From Daphnia carinata (Eukaryota > Arthropoda > Branchiopoda > Diplostraca > Daphniidae), in NCBI RefSeq assembly GCF_022539665.2, contig NC_081339.1:6918367-6982366 (forward strand): a DNA stretch of 64,000 bases, read 5' to 3'. Both the position numbers and the translations under genes were made by a program. The notes under the pieces are model-generated. The model did no database searches and was not told where the DNA came from. It saw only the letters and a list, made by a program, of their open reading frames with translations. This document shows positions 25,000 through 36,503 of the stretch, one piece after another. Position 1 is the first letter of the stretch. Every line of letters begins with the position of its first letter.

Positions 25000-25325
25000 C
25001 TAATTTTCAGTGGTAGAAAATCTGTCATGTCGAGTGAATCGGTTTGTTCTGATCCGAGGCTCATCGAGATGGGCCAGGCCATGTGTAGCAAAGATTCACG
25101 AAAAATGGCTTCCCATCCTTGGTGATGACTGCAGCAGACATTTTCAGAACGTACCAAACGTTTTCTTCGATGAGCCGTGATGCTGGTGATGCTTTCGGTA
25201 GGTGCTGCAGGTTTCATCAGCACGTGATTGGTTCCAGGACTTCCGCTCCTCGTCGTGCCGATTTCGCTGACCGTCACGGTGGGTGCTGTGATGGGTCGAC
25301 TGGCAGCACCTGAAGAGTTCTCCAT
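25000..25325 (-). CDS. Candidate alternative first coding exon A of an unidentified gene
   Basis: ATG at 25325 (MENSSGAASRPITAP) opens 108 codons ending TDSLDMTDFLPLKI, with the donor TTAG|GTGAGT and a two-base remainder (phase 2). The frame stays open about 90 nt 5' of this Met, so a further upstream start or exon is possible. The peptide has Thr/Ser-rich, basic (HRRKRLVRSENVCC) and amphipathic (GWEAIFRESLLHMAW) segments. There is no signal peptide. It is unrecognised. This is the best-looking of the four putative first exons by donor strength. Confidence 0.5.
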
Positions 25326-26259
25326 GTTCTGACAACCACCAGACAGGTTGTTGGTGCTTCGCTCTCTGTTGTGCCACACACAAATACATTTAGCACATCC
25401 ATCGTTTAGTGCACACAAAACCTATGTACACCCCTAGAGTCAAATCCAATTATAAAACAATATGAAACGCACACACACACGCCTGGCATAGCATAAAAGC
25501 TGTCGGGCAAAGAGTAGCTTGTGAAACAATGGCGATAATATCGTGGGGGGCTGTTTGTTCTCTTCCTCTGAAAGACACAAATGGTCAAAACTGTACCACC
25601 GAATGCTTTTGACAATTATTAAAGTGTTATTGGGTACTCACGTCCACCATATCACTTTTTCCCCATCACACGTGCGTGTGAAAATCGATTAGTTTCGAGG
25701 AAAGAACGTAATTGTATAATAAATTAAGCACCACTGCCAAGACGACCACGTTGCTGACCGCGAACAAAAGAAATGGGCGGAAATCAGGGCTTTTAGGTCA
25801 TAAGAAGCCTTTGCCCATTAGGCATTTTTGGATTCCGTAATCGATTCTTAAATATTTTCGTTCAAAAAAATTTTTTGTATCATTGAAAAATGTGAGCGAT
25901 GATAAATGGCATGCTGGAAAGTTTTACTTCTAATTTCATCCATCACTCAGAAAGGGAAAACTTTTTCAGTGCAACTCGTGTGATGAGAAAACACGAAAAG
26001 TTGATGGAACGATTACGCGCCAAAAACTTTTCCATATAACGAAAACGATTAAACTATCGAAAATGACTCATTTTTGCCGAGTTGTCAGTTTTGCACACCC
26101 ATTCCATCATCTTTTCTAGTTTGTAATTACATTAGCTAAAATTTACGTTTATTCATTTCTTATTTAACCCTCTCAATTTAACCTTGAAGAAAAACAATTT
26201 GTAAATATATTAACACATATTGCGAAATCTTTTTTTAAAGAAATGCAACGTCCCATTAA
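25326..26259. other. Non-coding stretch
   Basis: AT-rich unique DNA with a short CA repeat near 25471. No supported gene. Confidence 0.4.
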
Positions 26260-26610
26260 CTAACGCATATCTTTCCCATAGTCCATCGTTGTGCAGCATT
26301 TGTCGAAACGGCAATAATCCGACAGCCCGGCGTTAACTAGATTTATCCAACACGATGATGTCGCTGTGTCACGGCATATAGAATAACGAACGCCCTCAAT
26401 CGAATTATACAGAGGCTCAGTCTGTCTCCGCCCCACATAAAAAAGCAAACAGAAGGGGAGAAGATTGGAATCGAGAAAAGAAAAACAAACAAACCTGAAA
26501 AATGTCAAAACAACAAGTTCACTTTGGCTGCTGCACGTATCCAATTGGCTGCCACAAAATTGATTTCCAGATGGAAAGGTGGTTGCTAAAACAACTAGCA
26601 AAAACACCAT
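26260..26610 (-). CDS. Hypothetical small secreted Cys-containing protein
   Basis: Open frame of 116 codons starting with a good signal peptide (MVFLLVVLATTFPSG). The C-terminal part has regularly spaced Cys (SICRDTATSSCW, DYCRFDKCCTTMDYG). The hydrophobic middle is probably an in-frame intron: GTTTGT at 26495 to CAG before TEPLYNS, 69 nt, which would preserve the frame. Whether it is spliced cannot be settled here. Not recognised. Confidence 0.4.
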   Translation of the reverse strand: MVFLLVVLATTFPSGNQFCGSQLDTCSSQSELVVLTFFRFVCFSFLDSNLLPFCLLFYVGRRQTEPLYNSIEGVRYSICRDTATSSCWINLVNAGLSDYCRFDKCCTTMDYGKDMR

Positions 26611-28205
26611 TCAATTAAGAAAACATTCTTTCCTTTGTCACTGATTCACAAAATTGAAATGTTACACCGATCAAATCCGAGACGACACACACTCATACAA
26701 TCGCACTAATTGGCGTCCTCTTGCATCATCGTGTCAATATTCCATCATTTTATCCAAAGATTTGGAAAATGGGTTCACCATTGTTGGCTATTCAAACTTG
26801 TTTGAACAGTAAGTCGGACAGTGAGATACCCGGCCAGCAGAAATAGTTGTGCGCGTCCGTTTGGTTCTGTTGGCCTGGGCAGAGTGCAGGAGCCACTATT
26901 GGTGCTCCTTCGTTCCTAACCATTAAAGAACGAATGGGCGCGCAGAACCACCATCTACTCGACGATAAACGAGAGTACAGACCGTCTTTCATGACAATCC
27001 TTTTTTTTTCTTTTGAAATATAAGAAGAGATGCCTATTACACATGGCCTGGGCGATGTATAGCAAAGTGTCCTCAAGTGGCAGACTCGAGGCATTCTGCC
27101 CAGTTGGGCTCACTGTTCAGCTTGAAAGTTAAACGCCAATTTCGAGAATGAAATTTTTCACAAATAGCATTTGCTAATATCATTGCAGTGAACCATTTCT
27201 ATTTCATCAAATGACACGCATTTTTTTAGAATCGTATGTAACCTCTCTTTTTTACTGACGACTGAATAGGAATACACGCGTAGACTATAAAGCCTTTCTT
27301 TCGCATTGAATTCACGAGAGTTTCAGTAAATAGACGGCAGACACACATCTGTAGCTGATGTATGGGTAGAGAGATGAAAAGAGAGGACAGTTTGTTTCTT
27401 TTCTCTATTCTTTAAACATGTCTAAAAGTGTTCCATACAAGCAACTATAGTCTGCAAGGAAAAAAACCCATGAATATTATGTGTGTAACAGAACTTTTGT
27501 GGTTGATACACGAAAGACGAGTACTTTCCACATCGATAGAGAAATGATATTTCCGGATCTGTAAACATGAAAAAGGGGGGGAGGGCACATTTAGCGGTTG
27601 ATTCCATGCGCCAACCCAAAAATGTGTATATATATATATATAAAACTGGAAATGCTATAGCGGCCTCTTCAAGTATATGAATCGAGTCTTATTCAATTGT
27701 ATTGGTCGCCATTCTATCCCTATGTGTGTTCAGCCACCAGGCATCGATCGCTTTTTGCTGTGTCCGTAGTTCCCTTGTTGTTCAACAGACACAATGAGGT
27801 ATTTAATTCTTTTGCACGCAGGCCGATGACATAAAACGATTCCTATTAAGAAATATATGGGGAGTCGATAATCAATATCTTGCGTGGGTGGCAGAAAAAA
27901 CTTGGCTTTTAAGAATATCACTTGGGGGGAAATGTTTCTTTCATTTAAGCCAAAAGAGATGATGTGCATATAACGACTGAACCCGAAAGAGCTTTGAATC
28001 TAAATGCCAGCACGCGAACTTTGTATTATCCGCGATACATAGAAGATTGAAGGAGCAGCCCATTGATATGGCGAGTTAATCCGGCTCGAATCTCCCTTTT
28101 CCATTGCAATCAAGCATGAAAAGTGGCTCGTTGAAAATCAAAGAATACGTAAGGAGAAAAGAAGATGTTAAGAGTGCGAACGGGGAGATCTTACTGATGC
28201 ATTTT
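26611..28205. other. Non-coding or unresolved stretch
   Basis: A minus-strand frame at 26792-27094 is open but lacks splice signals I trust. A (TA)n repeat lies near 27625-27641. Nothing else is supported. Confidence 0.35.
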
Positions 28206-28430
28206 TTAAGGAAAGTTTAACTTCCCATCAAGAGACGGATAATCATCAGATTCTTTAACATCGTTAAGAAATAAAGTTTGTGCGCGAATCTTTATATGTT
28301 TTAGCTTATAATCAGGGTCTGCGATAAAATCAAGTGGGCTCAACTTTAACGGCTCTTTGATGTCTGTCGTAAATGTAACGACACCCTCATTCTGGCCCAT
28401 CGGACATTCGTGATTACAAATGAAAACCCG
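28206..28430 (-). pseudogene. Unrecognised coding fragment
   Basis: A minus-strand frame reads RVFICNHECPMGQNEG, continues through FTTDIKEPLKLSPLDFIADP and ends KLNFP then stop. Composition looks protein-like rather than homopolymer-driven. No clear acceptor precedes it and no partner exon is evident. A possible upstream partner is the frame at 29891-30052. It could be the last exon of a small gene or a relic. Confidence 0.25.
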
Positions 28431-29890
28431 TTTAAATAAACAGCGTAATTTTTTGCTTAAATTTCTGATTAAAAATAATAGCAGGAAATTCGTGTAGGTG
28501 TTATAAAGTTAACTGATTTCTTTTTTTTTCTAGGATAAAATAGAAAACTATAAATAAATTTCGGGCGAATCGGGAGTGAATATCAAACGTACATACACAG
28601 AGTGTGGGAGCAAGAACGCAGCTGACAAAATATATTGTGGCCGGATCAATACGCGGGAGAGCTTCAGGCCAGTAGGGGGTAGGGGAAGACATATTGAATG
28701 GAAAACAAACAAGACTCGAGTTGTTATTATAAGCAGAAAAGAAATAAATGTTGTATGCAAATTTTTTTGCCAACGTGGACAACATTTTTATTTTTTACGA
28801 TAGCAACCCTGCCTTTTAAAAAAAGCATTTAAATAAGATGCAGTAAAAAACAATAAGAAGATTGGTATAGAAATCGATTTATCCTATGTCCAGTTTTTTC
28901 ACGTGTTCTATTGCTTTCCGCATGAGAGATTTATCGATAACAACATCTTTCCCTCCCTCCCTATAAATGATTTATTACGAAAAATGTTTTATACCTACTC
29001 ATATTTAACGACTAAGATGTACAAATAACAAAATCGAAATGAAGTTAAACGCGAATAAATTCACGCAGAGACCTATGCGATATGTAAACGCCTGGCACGC
29101 TGTGATATAAACAGATGCCCGTCACACACACACGAAAATGAAATATAAAACAAAAAATCCCCCAGGCGTGTACGAAGAAGGAACGCATGAATCTAAAACC
29201 CCTCATGTGTCATCCCAGATAATAGCGCACACAGCGTGCAAAGTCCATGGATTTTTACCATCGACTCGTTTTTTTTTTCAAATGACATTTACCCTACATT
29301 AACTTTAAATGTATCATTCGGGAATACGATGACGCATTCACAAAATCTAATTAAGGAAAGGATAGAAAAAAGAAAAGAAAGATTGAATGAACGCGAATGC
29401 AACATCCAGTCCAATGTTATTGATATTCATTTAATCCCTTTCAACGTAATATACTGTTAAACCCAAATTAGCGTGGCATATCAAGACGGATGGCTCTGTT
29501 GCTTCAAATAGCTATAACATAATTAACATGAGCCATCAAAGGGCACCTGCAATAGATCAATAGCTTTTAAGACAATAGCAGCTGTGGTCTTGTTAAAATA
29601 GGTGTTCCCATTTGATCGGGTTTTTTTCCTAGAGAGTTCAAAGTTTATACCGCAAGTTCTTTTGTGAATCCCCGCCCCTTAGGGTGCTATTAAACTTTTG
29701 ATCAAACGCGAACTGTTTTTGATGCTGCACTCATCAATTCCCTTAGATATTCATTAAAGGTGATTTAATCCCCTCGCCAAAACGCTTCGTCAATCAATTA
29801 ACTTTTCTTTATTAATTGGCATTAAACTATTTTGAGGATAGACTCGAGGTTCGTTTTCTAGTTTACGAAATCAGATAAAAATGTATAGTA
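28431..29890. other. Non-coding stretch
   Basis: AT-rich unique sequence with no homopolymer excess. I see no supported gene. Confidence 0.35.
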
Positions 29891-30052
29891 CCTTTTTATT
29901 TGCGGCCACTGGGACAACGATTTTCTCGTGAGTGCACTCCGATGTTCTTCAGACGGCAATAATCTATTCCAACGTGTCCCGAAGATAACACCGAGAGGTG
30001 CACCCGTGAAAACTATTGTGGCTCGACCGCACGACACCAACAAAAGAAACAC
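29891..30052 (-). CDS. Possible first exon of an unrecognised secreted protein
   Basis: Opens MFLLLVSCGRATIVF (weak signal-peptide character), runs through RWNRLLPSEEHRSALTRK and reaches AAAAG|GTACTA, a moderate donor. No second exon could be joined with confidence. Confidence 0.25.
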
Positions 30053-30403
30053 TTTACACAGCGATTTGGGTCCCCATCACGCATGAGAATCACGTTCACC
30101 TCTCGGAATCTGCCTTAAAACTAAATCTATTAGCCAACCGCCTTGTTGGCATTTTGCCATGTTGCCACGCTTTCTTTTTTGTGACCACATCTAATCTATT
30201 CAATTATTTATTAGCTTGTCTATAGAAATACAACGGTCATCAGAAGAATGGGAATTGATTGAACAATAGAATTGTTATGTAATGCAAAAAAGACATTGTG
30301 TCAATAAACTAAAACACAAGTACATTTACTGTATATAAATAATATATCGGCATCATTTAAATGAAAAACTGATGTCAAATTGGGGGAGAAAAGAAAAAAA
30401 AAA

Positions 30404-31140
30404 TTAGCATGTTGGATACAAGAATGGGCTGGGCGTACATCCGGACACAACGAAAGCTTTAGATCCCTCTGTTACCGTGTTCGTGATCGTGACCGTGGCC
30501 GTCAATGTCGTTTTGAATCTCAACGTCAAATTCAATACGGATGTCAAGCTGGAAGCTAAATCGCTACTGACCGACGGCAAAACGGAAGCCACGCTGGAAG
30601 CTAAAGCTGAAACGAGACCCAATCGACGGCCGTAACATTCGCTCTGTAGACCTACAATGTCCACTTCAACGGGCGTTTCGTTCGAACTCTCCAAAACTTC
30701 AACACGACCTGGTGCGTCTAAATCAACGGCCGGCGTAGCTTCAACTCTACATTTCATTTTTATGAATAAAATGATGATTTTAAAAGAAATTTTTGATCAA
30801 ATTACTGTTGAACAGGCGATGGATGATACAGGTCGATATCTTCGTCGTCAAAAGAATGAACGATCGGCTTGTCCATGCCTCTCTTTCTTCGTTGACATGC
30901 TCCAGTCACGTCCACCAAGTTTGCACAAAGCGATTTCTTCGTCACCTCCACCGTCCTGAAAATTAATAACGTTTTACACTTTTGAATTGATCTAATTAAA
31001 TAAAGAAAATAAACTTACGCTGTTACAATTTGAACGGTTGTTTTCGTGACTTGAAAAGCCAGAAATCTGGCCGTCTCCTGATCTGATTCGGCCAAGACCG
31101 TCGAACAGACAACAGCGATGAGCAAAGCTTTGAACAACAT
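30404..31140 (-). CDS. Small secreted TVT-family protein 1
   Basis: Three exons: 31140-31019, 30955-30806, 30746-30404 (204 aa). All junctions are GT-AG and keep the frame (phases 2, 2). Residues 1-17 are a signal peptide. Residues 31-50 are a Val/Thr strand (VTKTTVQIVTATVEVTKK). Cys51 and Cys61 flank a short loop, followed by RRKR at 63-66, a furin-type site, and an acidic patch (FDDEDIDLY). The second intron falls in QQ|VEATP. The C-terminal half has a Ser/Leu amphipathic stretch, a second TVTITNTVTEG strand and CTPSPFLYPTC at the end. Function is unknown. Secreted location is inferred. A TATA box lies about 55 bp upstream of the ATG. One of eight related genes in the window. Confidence 0.85.
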
Positions 31141-31822
31141 CTTCGATCTTCTTTTGAATCGTTTTGCACAAATTCATCGTGCCGCATCGGCGTTTTTATA
31201 CGGAGCGATTTCAGACGGGAGGGCGGAGTTGAACAGAAAATGGTCATCGAAGGTTAAAAACTCTACACGTAAAATTGACCAACAAACATGTAAATATAAA
31301 AGGAAACATTTTTGGTCAACTGATAACAACAGACGTAAATTTGTTTTCGGGTGACAGTGAAAAGAGTGTCATTGTACGCTCTTAACCTTTCGACAATCGG
31401 CACAGCACTGGCCGTTTTTATTGGGAGGGGGAAGGGTTCATTTCGACGGTGGTAGGGGAATAGGTAAAAATTTGCATATTTTTCAGAAACGAAAATGTAT
31501 GCAACCGTTTCTTTCGCCCTACCCTCTAAAATTTTCAAGGACGATAGAAAAGGTTGAATTCCTTACCTAACCTTTTTTGGAATGTTTTTAAATGAATTAG
31601 ATTTTAGGGACTTTGGTGAACCACGTGCCCTTTTCTTAAATGTCACTTTATACACTGCGAATCCAATAGGTCCCCCCTCCTCCCCTCTACTTCTTAATTT
31701 ATTGCAGCTGTTTGCGTACGTGCTTCCATAATTGAATCGATTTCCATGGAAATTAAACGAATGTTTATTTTAAATGTAGAAAAAGAAGCAATTAAATTTT
31801 CAATAAAGCAAAATTTAAAAAT
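31141..31822. other. Intergenic, promoter of TVT-family gene 1
   Basis: Contains the TATA box at 31193-31200. The rest is unremarkable. Confidence 0.5.
31193..31200 (-). promoter_or_regulatory. TATA box of TVT-family gene 1
   Basis: TATAAAAA on the minus strand, 53-60 bp upstream of the ATG at 31140. Confidence 0.7.
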
Positions 31823-32638
31823 TTATATCAAAGTTATAAGGACATCGGTTACAGGATCTTCAGTAATGGGATTCTCGGTTACATCGATGATTGCAGCGTC
31901 AGGTGTGGACGGACAGGTGATCAAATCGACCGGTACACACGACACTGCCGATAGGGTGTAAGTGGACGTGGCCGTGAATACGGTGCTGGTTACTGTGCTA
32001 GTGTACGCAGTGGCGCTATTGCGAAATAATTATCCGCATTAAACATTTTATTTTTCAATTAGCAAATGAACTTTACCTGGGGCCTGGAAATAGATTAGAG
32101 AATAGGGATGAGATAAAACTTGAAAATAGGAAAGGATCAGCAATGCGCATGGCTGATTCGATTGGATCGCCATTCAATGACGATTGAACGCCAATAGGAA
32201 ACATTATGTAATTTTCAGGTAGAACGGACGGTTCGACTCTTTTATAATTAAAATGAAATAAAATGTTAGTCATTAAGATTAATTTGTAGGATATACTTAA
32301 AAACGTGAGTTGGGTTGACCGGATGAAATTGTTCAGTGTCATCGTGAACGAGCGTGTAAAACACGCCCCACAATTGCTTTTTACGATTGCACGCAGTTGT
32401 GGCTAAAGGTTCAACTAATGTGGCACAAGCGAGGGAAGTTCTAAAAAAAAATCTACTTAATCAACATATAAAATACATTTACAAACCATAATTACGATTT
32501 GGTGGTTGTCGTGACTACCGTCGTCGTCTTAGACGCTTGGGGCCACGCTAGTGCGATATTGTCGTGAACTGCAGCAGGGCGAACAAACGACAGGTAAGCG
32601 ATTATAAAAATCAATACGTTTAGTAAATAAAAAGCCAT
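31823..32638 (-). CDS. Small secreted TVT-family protein 2
   Basis: Four exons: 32638-32496, 32440-32297, 32238-32077, 32015-31823 (213 aa), every junction at phase 2 with GT-AG ends. The signal peptide is at the N-terminus (MAFYLLNVLIFIIAYLSF). A Thr/Val strand (KTTTVVTTTTKSTS) is followed by Cys53 and Cys65, with a reduced basic site NRKK at 66-69 in place of RRKR. Then come KVEPSVLPENY, the amphipathic SSFISSLFSNLFPGP, and the second strand YTSTVTSTVFTATSTYT with Cys177 and Cys185. It has an extra acidic/Thr-rich tail after the last Cys (about 25 residues) that other members lack. TATA box upstream. Unknown function. Confidence 0.8.
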
Positions 32639-32780
32639 TTATTATTTTTCTTGGTAAGAAACAAAAATTGTTTACATCCGGCCGTGGTTAATATTTAACT
32701 GCCATTTCACGAAGCGTCGTGATATCTTTTATAGGCAAAAGAAAAAAAGCTTTTTTTTTTTAAATAATGGGCTGTTGATT
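32639..32780. other. Intergenic, promoter of TVT-family gene 2
   Basis: Contains a TATA box at 32726-32733. Otherwise AT-rich. Confidence 0.5.
32726..32733 (-). promoter_or_regulatory. TATA box of TVT-family gene 2
   Basis: TATAAAAG on the minus strand, about 90 bp upstream of the ATG at 32638. Confidence 0.65.
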
Positions 32781-32990
32781 TCAATTTGTCAAACAAATCC
32801 AGCAGAAACCCGTGTTGAACGTGTGGAATTCACGCGTGACCGTGCGTACAGTAAATACGTTAAAGATCGTCCCCAATGAGTTGGCTGCTAAATACGCGTA
32901 ACGTTGAATGTAATATTCGAATGAAAGCTTGATTTTGAAATATTTCGCTTGATACACAACTAATGCGATAACATTGTAAGCTGTCGTCAC
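32781..32990 (-). pseudogene. Probable remnant of a TVT-family last exon
   Basis: The minus-strand frame ends YLAANSLGTIFNVFTVRTVT, then REFHTFNTGFCWICLTN and a stop. The order amphipathic segment, FTVRTVT strand and paired Cys near the end copies the last exon of the neighbouring family members. No first exon with a signal peptide was found between 33000 and 33238. It lies between members 2 and 3, as expected for a decayed tandem copy. It could also be an unfinished model of a live gene. Confidence 0.4.
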
Positions 32991-33238
32991 AAATTACATT
33001 CCAAAAAGCGTTTTCTATTTTTGTAATTTTAAATGCTGTGGTTATCGTCTGTAGACATCGGTCAACAGCGATAAAAGGAAAACGGTCATCGACCTCTTTC
33101 GGAGACTACCGTAAATGGTGTGACATTGAAATTGAATAAAAATCAATCTCAGACAGTTGCCTGAAAGCGAACATGTATTCTGTTAGAATTAAAGAATCGA
33201 TACGTAGGAATAAAATAGAATTTTAAAAATAAATTTAA

Positions 33239-33878
33239 TTAAAAGAATTGGTTGCAATAGACGAGACCCAAAGGTGTGCAACCAGCCACTGTGAACGTGT
33301 TCGTGTGGGTAACAGACGCTAAACAAATGAAATCAGAAATGATTGTCCGTGTGTAGATGATGGTTACACCGAAAGACGGGCCAGCAGACGGCCCGCAAGT
33401 TCCTCCAGGCAAGAGACCGTTAACCAACACATCCCTCGGTTCACTCGAACTAACAATATCCGGAATAAAACTCGAAGCGGATTCTTCCGGAGCAGAGGTC
33501 GTTTCAACTCTACGTATTTTAAAAATAATTTTAATTTAACAAAAAAAAGACTAATTTGCATATATACTTGATTGGTTTGTTAGGTAAAATCGCGTCAATG
33601 TCCAGCTCACGTCGTCTGCAGGCCGAGACAGGGCCGTTCGTTACCGCGCACGAAGTTGTGAAACTACATGTGGGTATCGTAGTCCTATATACAACGTAGG
33701 TCGTCATAGCTTTAGAAGCCATCATACGACTAGGGCCTTGCTGTAAGATGCCTAACCGACTCAACGGATGATAACCAGTTAAAAGATGGGCCACTTGGAC
33801 GTCTTGTTTGGCCGTCAGGACTAAACAGACGGCCATGAAAACCAAAACGGCTGACAGCAGTGGTACCCTGACAATCAT
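33239..33878 (-). CDS. Small secreted TVT-family protein 3
   Basis: Two exons: 33878-33568 and 33509-33239 (193 aa). The intron is GT-AG at phase 2. ATG 33878 is chosen because the following residues (MIVRVPLLSAVLVFMAVCLV) form a signal peptide. The longer open frame 5' of it is charged. The core is TTYVVYRTTIPTCSFTTSC, then CRRRELDIDAILPNKP, with the basic site reduced to RRR. Exon 2 begins KVETTSAPEESAS and carries three Gly/Cys residues (GGTCGPSAGPSFG), an unusual insertion compared with siblings. It ends THTNTFTVAGCTPLGLVYC. Unknown function. Confidence 0.8.
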
Positions 33879-34266
33879 TCGTGCGCTGACTGAAGGCGTT
33901 CTAGCGAAAATCACGTCGTGAAAACAATTGTAGAAATAATGGATCACGTGCGGAATGAACGAACGTTAGCTGCCGACTGAATGTAATGCAACGTTTTCTT
34001 CGGCTTTTTTTTTATTCCCGTTTTCTTTTTGTACCTTGACCGCACCCTTGAATTAACAAAGCACTTTGTGCTTAAAGAAAATAAAATGGAGGTTTATTTT
34101 TGCCTTTTTGGGGATTTCTATTGTATCTAATTTGTTTTTCAAAAGACGATAGCGCTGAATAAAAGGTGCAATGCCCTCGAGTTCGATAGGCCCAAATTCT
34201 AAAAGCGAATGTGTGTATTCAAATGTGTTATACATAAAAAAAAAAAAGGTTTTTCGTGCATTTTTT
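33879..34266. other. Intergenic
   Basis: AT-rich. No supported gene. Separates family members 3 and 4. Confidence 0.5.
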
Positions 34267-34898
34267 TTAGCAAGTGGTGTAAAGAAATCCGGCCGGAAGG
34301 CAGCCACTAACAACAAAAGTTTTGTGGCCGTCAGTAACGGTCGAGTAGGTCGTTCGTGTCAGTGTCACCGTTTCAAAATCGACGTAAGTCAAACCGAATG
34401 AAGGACGATTATCACTAATCCAACGATTCACTTTACTTAATCCATCTAATGGCCTGGCTGTGAACGTCCATCCTCGTTTCGATTCAATGTTCCCTTCAAT
34501 GTGACTTCCATCAATCGATGGTTTTACACTTTCAACACTAGCAGACGTTTCCAGCCTTAAAAAAAAAATTCATTCACATCATTCTCATATTTAAATGATT
34601 TCAAAAATTCTTACCTTGGTAAAGTGGGAAGAATGTCGTCGATATCCACGTCATCCAGCAAAGTAATGATGGGTTTCTCTTCGTTAGAACGTCGTCTGCG
34701 ACAGTCGCCAGTGACGTTGACAGTGACGTAACACGTAGATGGCACTGTCGTCAATGAGGTGACAACTGGTACGACATACTTGACACTGGTTGTTTTTGGT
34801 ACTAATTGCACCTTCCAACCTCGAACGGTTGTTAATCCAGCAACTAGTGCCGTTAAAAGAATGGAGCCAATCAAACGATTGCGGATGATAGTCGACAT
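34267..34898 (-). CDS. Small secreted TVT-family protein 4
   Basis: Two exons: 34898-34615 and 34555-34267 (190 aa), GT-AG, phase 2. The signal peptide (IGSILLTALVAGLTTVRG) follows a short basic N-terminus. The strand region VPVVTSLTTVPSTCYVTVNV is followed by DCRRRRSNEEKP, with an RRRR basic site, and DDVDIDDILP, an acidic patch. The second exon starts RLETSASVE and ends TYSTVTDGHKTFVVSGCLP with a terminal Cys. The middle of exon 2 lacks the usual amphipathic SLxSSI segment and instead carries a Trp/Arg-containing stretch (KRGWTFTARPLDGL). Unknown function. Confidence 0.8.
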
Positions 34899-35229
34899 GG
34901 CGGCTGAATTTTTAGGCCGAGACTGTTGGCCTCGAGTATCAAGTCAGTTGAATTTGTTCAAACTTTATGCAGTCCCTCCCTGACCCTCCAGCCCCTTCCG
35001 GCGAACATGGCCTACGGCTGTACTGTATAATTTTGTATTGTTACAGTTTTAGATCAATGCGTTTGTATATTTCAAAAAATGCGTATCAAAATCACGGGTT
35101 TTAAAAGTCGTGTGTCCTCATGAAGTCCATCGTGTCGATATTGGTCATGTGTCAGTTATTTACATTATCATTTGTCATCCAATCGTCAAAGGAATGTGTT
35201 TTGGCTCAAATATTTAAATTAGATTGAAA
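34899..35229. other. Intergenic
   Basis: Between family member 4 and the tetraspanin. Nothing recognised. Confidence 0.5.
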
Positions 35230-36503
35230 TTAAACAAGCGATGATCCTTTAGATACGATGACAGGTTCCAAATTAAGAGAAGATCGTGACGCACTGACAG
35301 ATGATGACGACACATTAAAATGCCTTTTCGTATCAGTTGATTCGGCACTAGAAAATAAGAAAGAACTTTACATTATTATACAATCAAATTGAATTTCAAT
35401 GTTTATTTGTACTCACTTGGATAACATTGGCGCTGAAGCGTAGGACGAATTGAGACCCTGTCTCGATGTGAAACGACTAGCATCTCCACGTCGGATGGCC
35501 ACAGCGAAAAGGGCAGTTAAAATCATTGCAACAATTTGAACAATTGCGACGATTGTGATTGTCACGAACGTGTATCTCGCGTACGTGCTGATAGCCTCAA
35601 CCAATTTCTTACCACATCCCTATAAGCGAAATACTTTAGTTAAATGGCAAGTAAGTTTAAAATAAAATGAAAATTGATAACCTCTTGGTAAAGAACTTTG
35701 GATTGATCTTCACCACGAATTCCCTCCAAGAATGAAACTCGATCACAATCGGTAGACGATTGGTCGATACAACAGGATTTCGGGACCACGTAGGTGGCGC
35801 CGGTGGCGATGAAATCACGAGACATCGGTCGTTTCCCGTATTCAGAACGAGACCAGCTCTTGTATCCCGTCGTTCCGCAGCATTTCCACTAATATGTTTA
35901 AAAAAATTAATTTAAATTCTATTTAAAAGGCAAATTGTAATTTTTACCCCTTCTTGAATGACGTCGAGTTTGAGACTGTCGGTCACGTCATTGCCGTAAT
36001 GGCGTTCGACAGCCACTCGGATAGAGTTGTGAACATCGTTTTGTAATTCATTTTGCTGGTGATAAATGAGCACACCTCCGGTAATTTCAGCAATCAGAAA
36101 CACGCCCATCGATGCGAAAAACTATATTTAATTCACGTGTTATTTAATCAGCTCGTAATCAATTAAATAAAAATGTTGTATACCATCCAGAGTAGGCAGC
36201 TGTTCTCTGCTAATGTTCCAATGCAGCCGAGAATTCCAACAACTGTCATCAGAGCCCCGATGGCTACTAGAATGTGTCCCGCATAATAATTGCCATCTTG
36301 AAAGAACAAGTGCGTGAATTCGGGATCAAAGAGGACGCGAAGAGACAGAGCCAAGAGTGTCGGTCCAACGATCTAAGAATAGCCAAAAGAATTTTTAATT
36401 GGCGGATTCATTTGAATTGCGAATTGTTCAAAACTACCAGGACGATGAAATTAAAGAGAAAGGCGCCATATTTCAAGAACCTCTGATTCGATGATAATTG
36501 CAT
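35230..36503 (-). CDS. Tetraspanin
   Basis: Six exons: 36503-36438, 36372-36184, 36121-35948, 35888-35682, 35619-35417, 35347-35230 (318 aa). The first four junctions are phase 0, the last phase 2. Four membrane segments are visible: FLFNFIVLIVGPTLLALSL, AGHILVAIGALMTVVGILGC, FFASMGVFLIAEITGGVLI and FVTITIVAIVQIVAMILTAL. The large extracellular loop has the family hallmarks WKCCGTTGYKSW, VPKSCC and a final QEGCGKKL Cys, giving six Cys. Tetraspanins organise membrane partners. The partner here is unknown. The cytosolic tail is Ser-rich (NVSSSSVSASRSS), longer than usual. The start ATG is close to the first membrane segment as in the family. Confidence 0.9.

Noticed and set aside
2919-25325. 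Identification of the four start exons as PDE4/dunce N-termini
   Set aside because: The RRTS-type site and multiple promoters suggested it, but no UCR1 or catalytic residue is in the window. Left unnamed.
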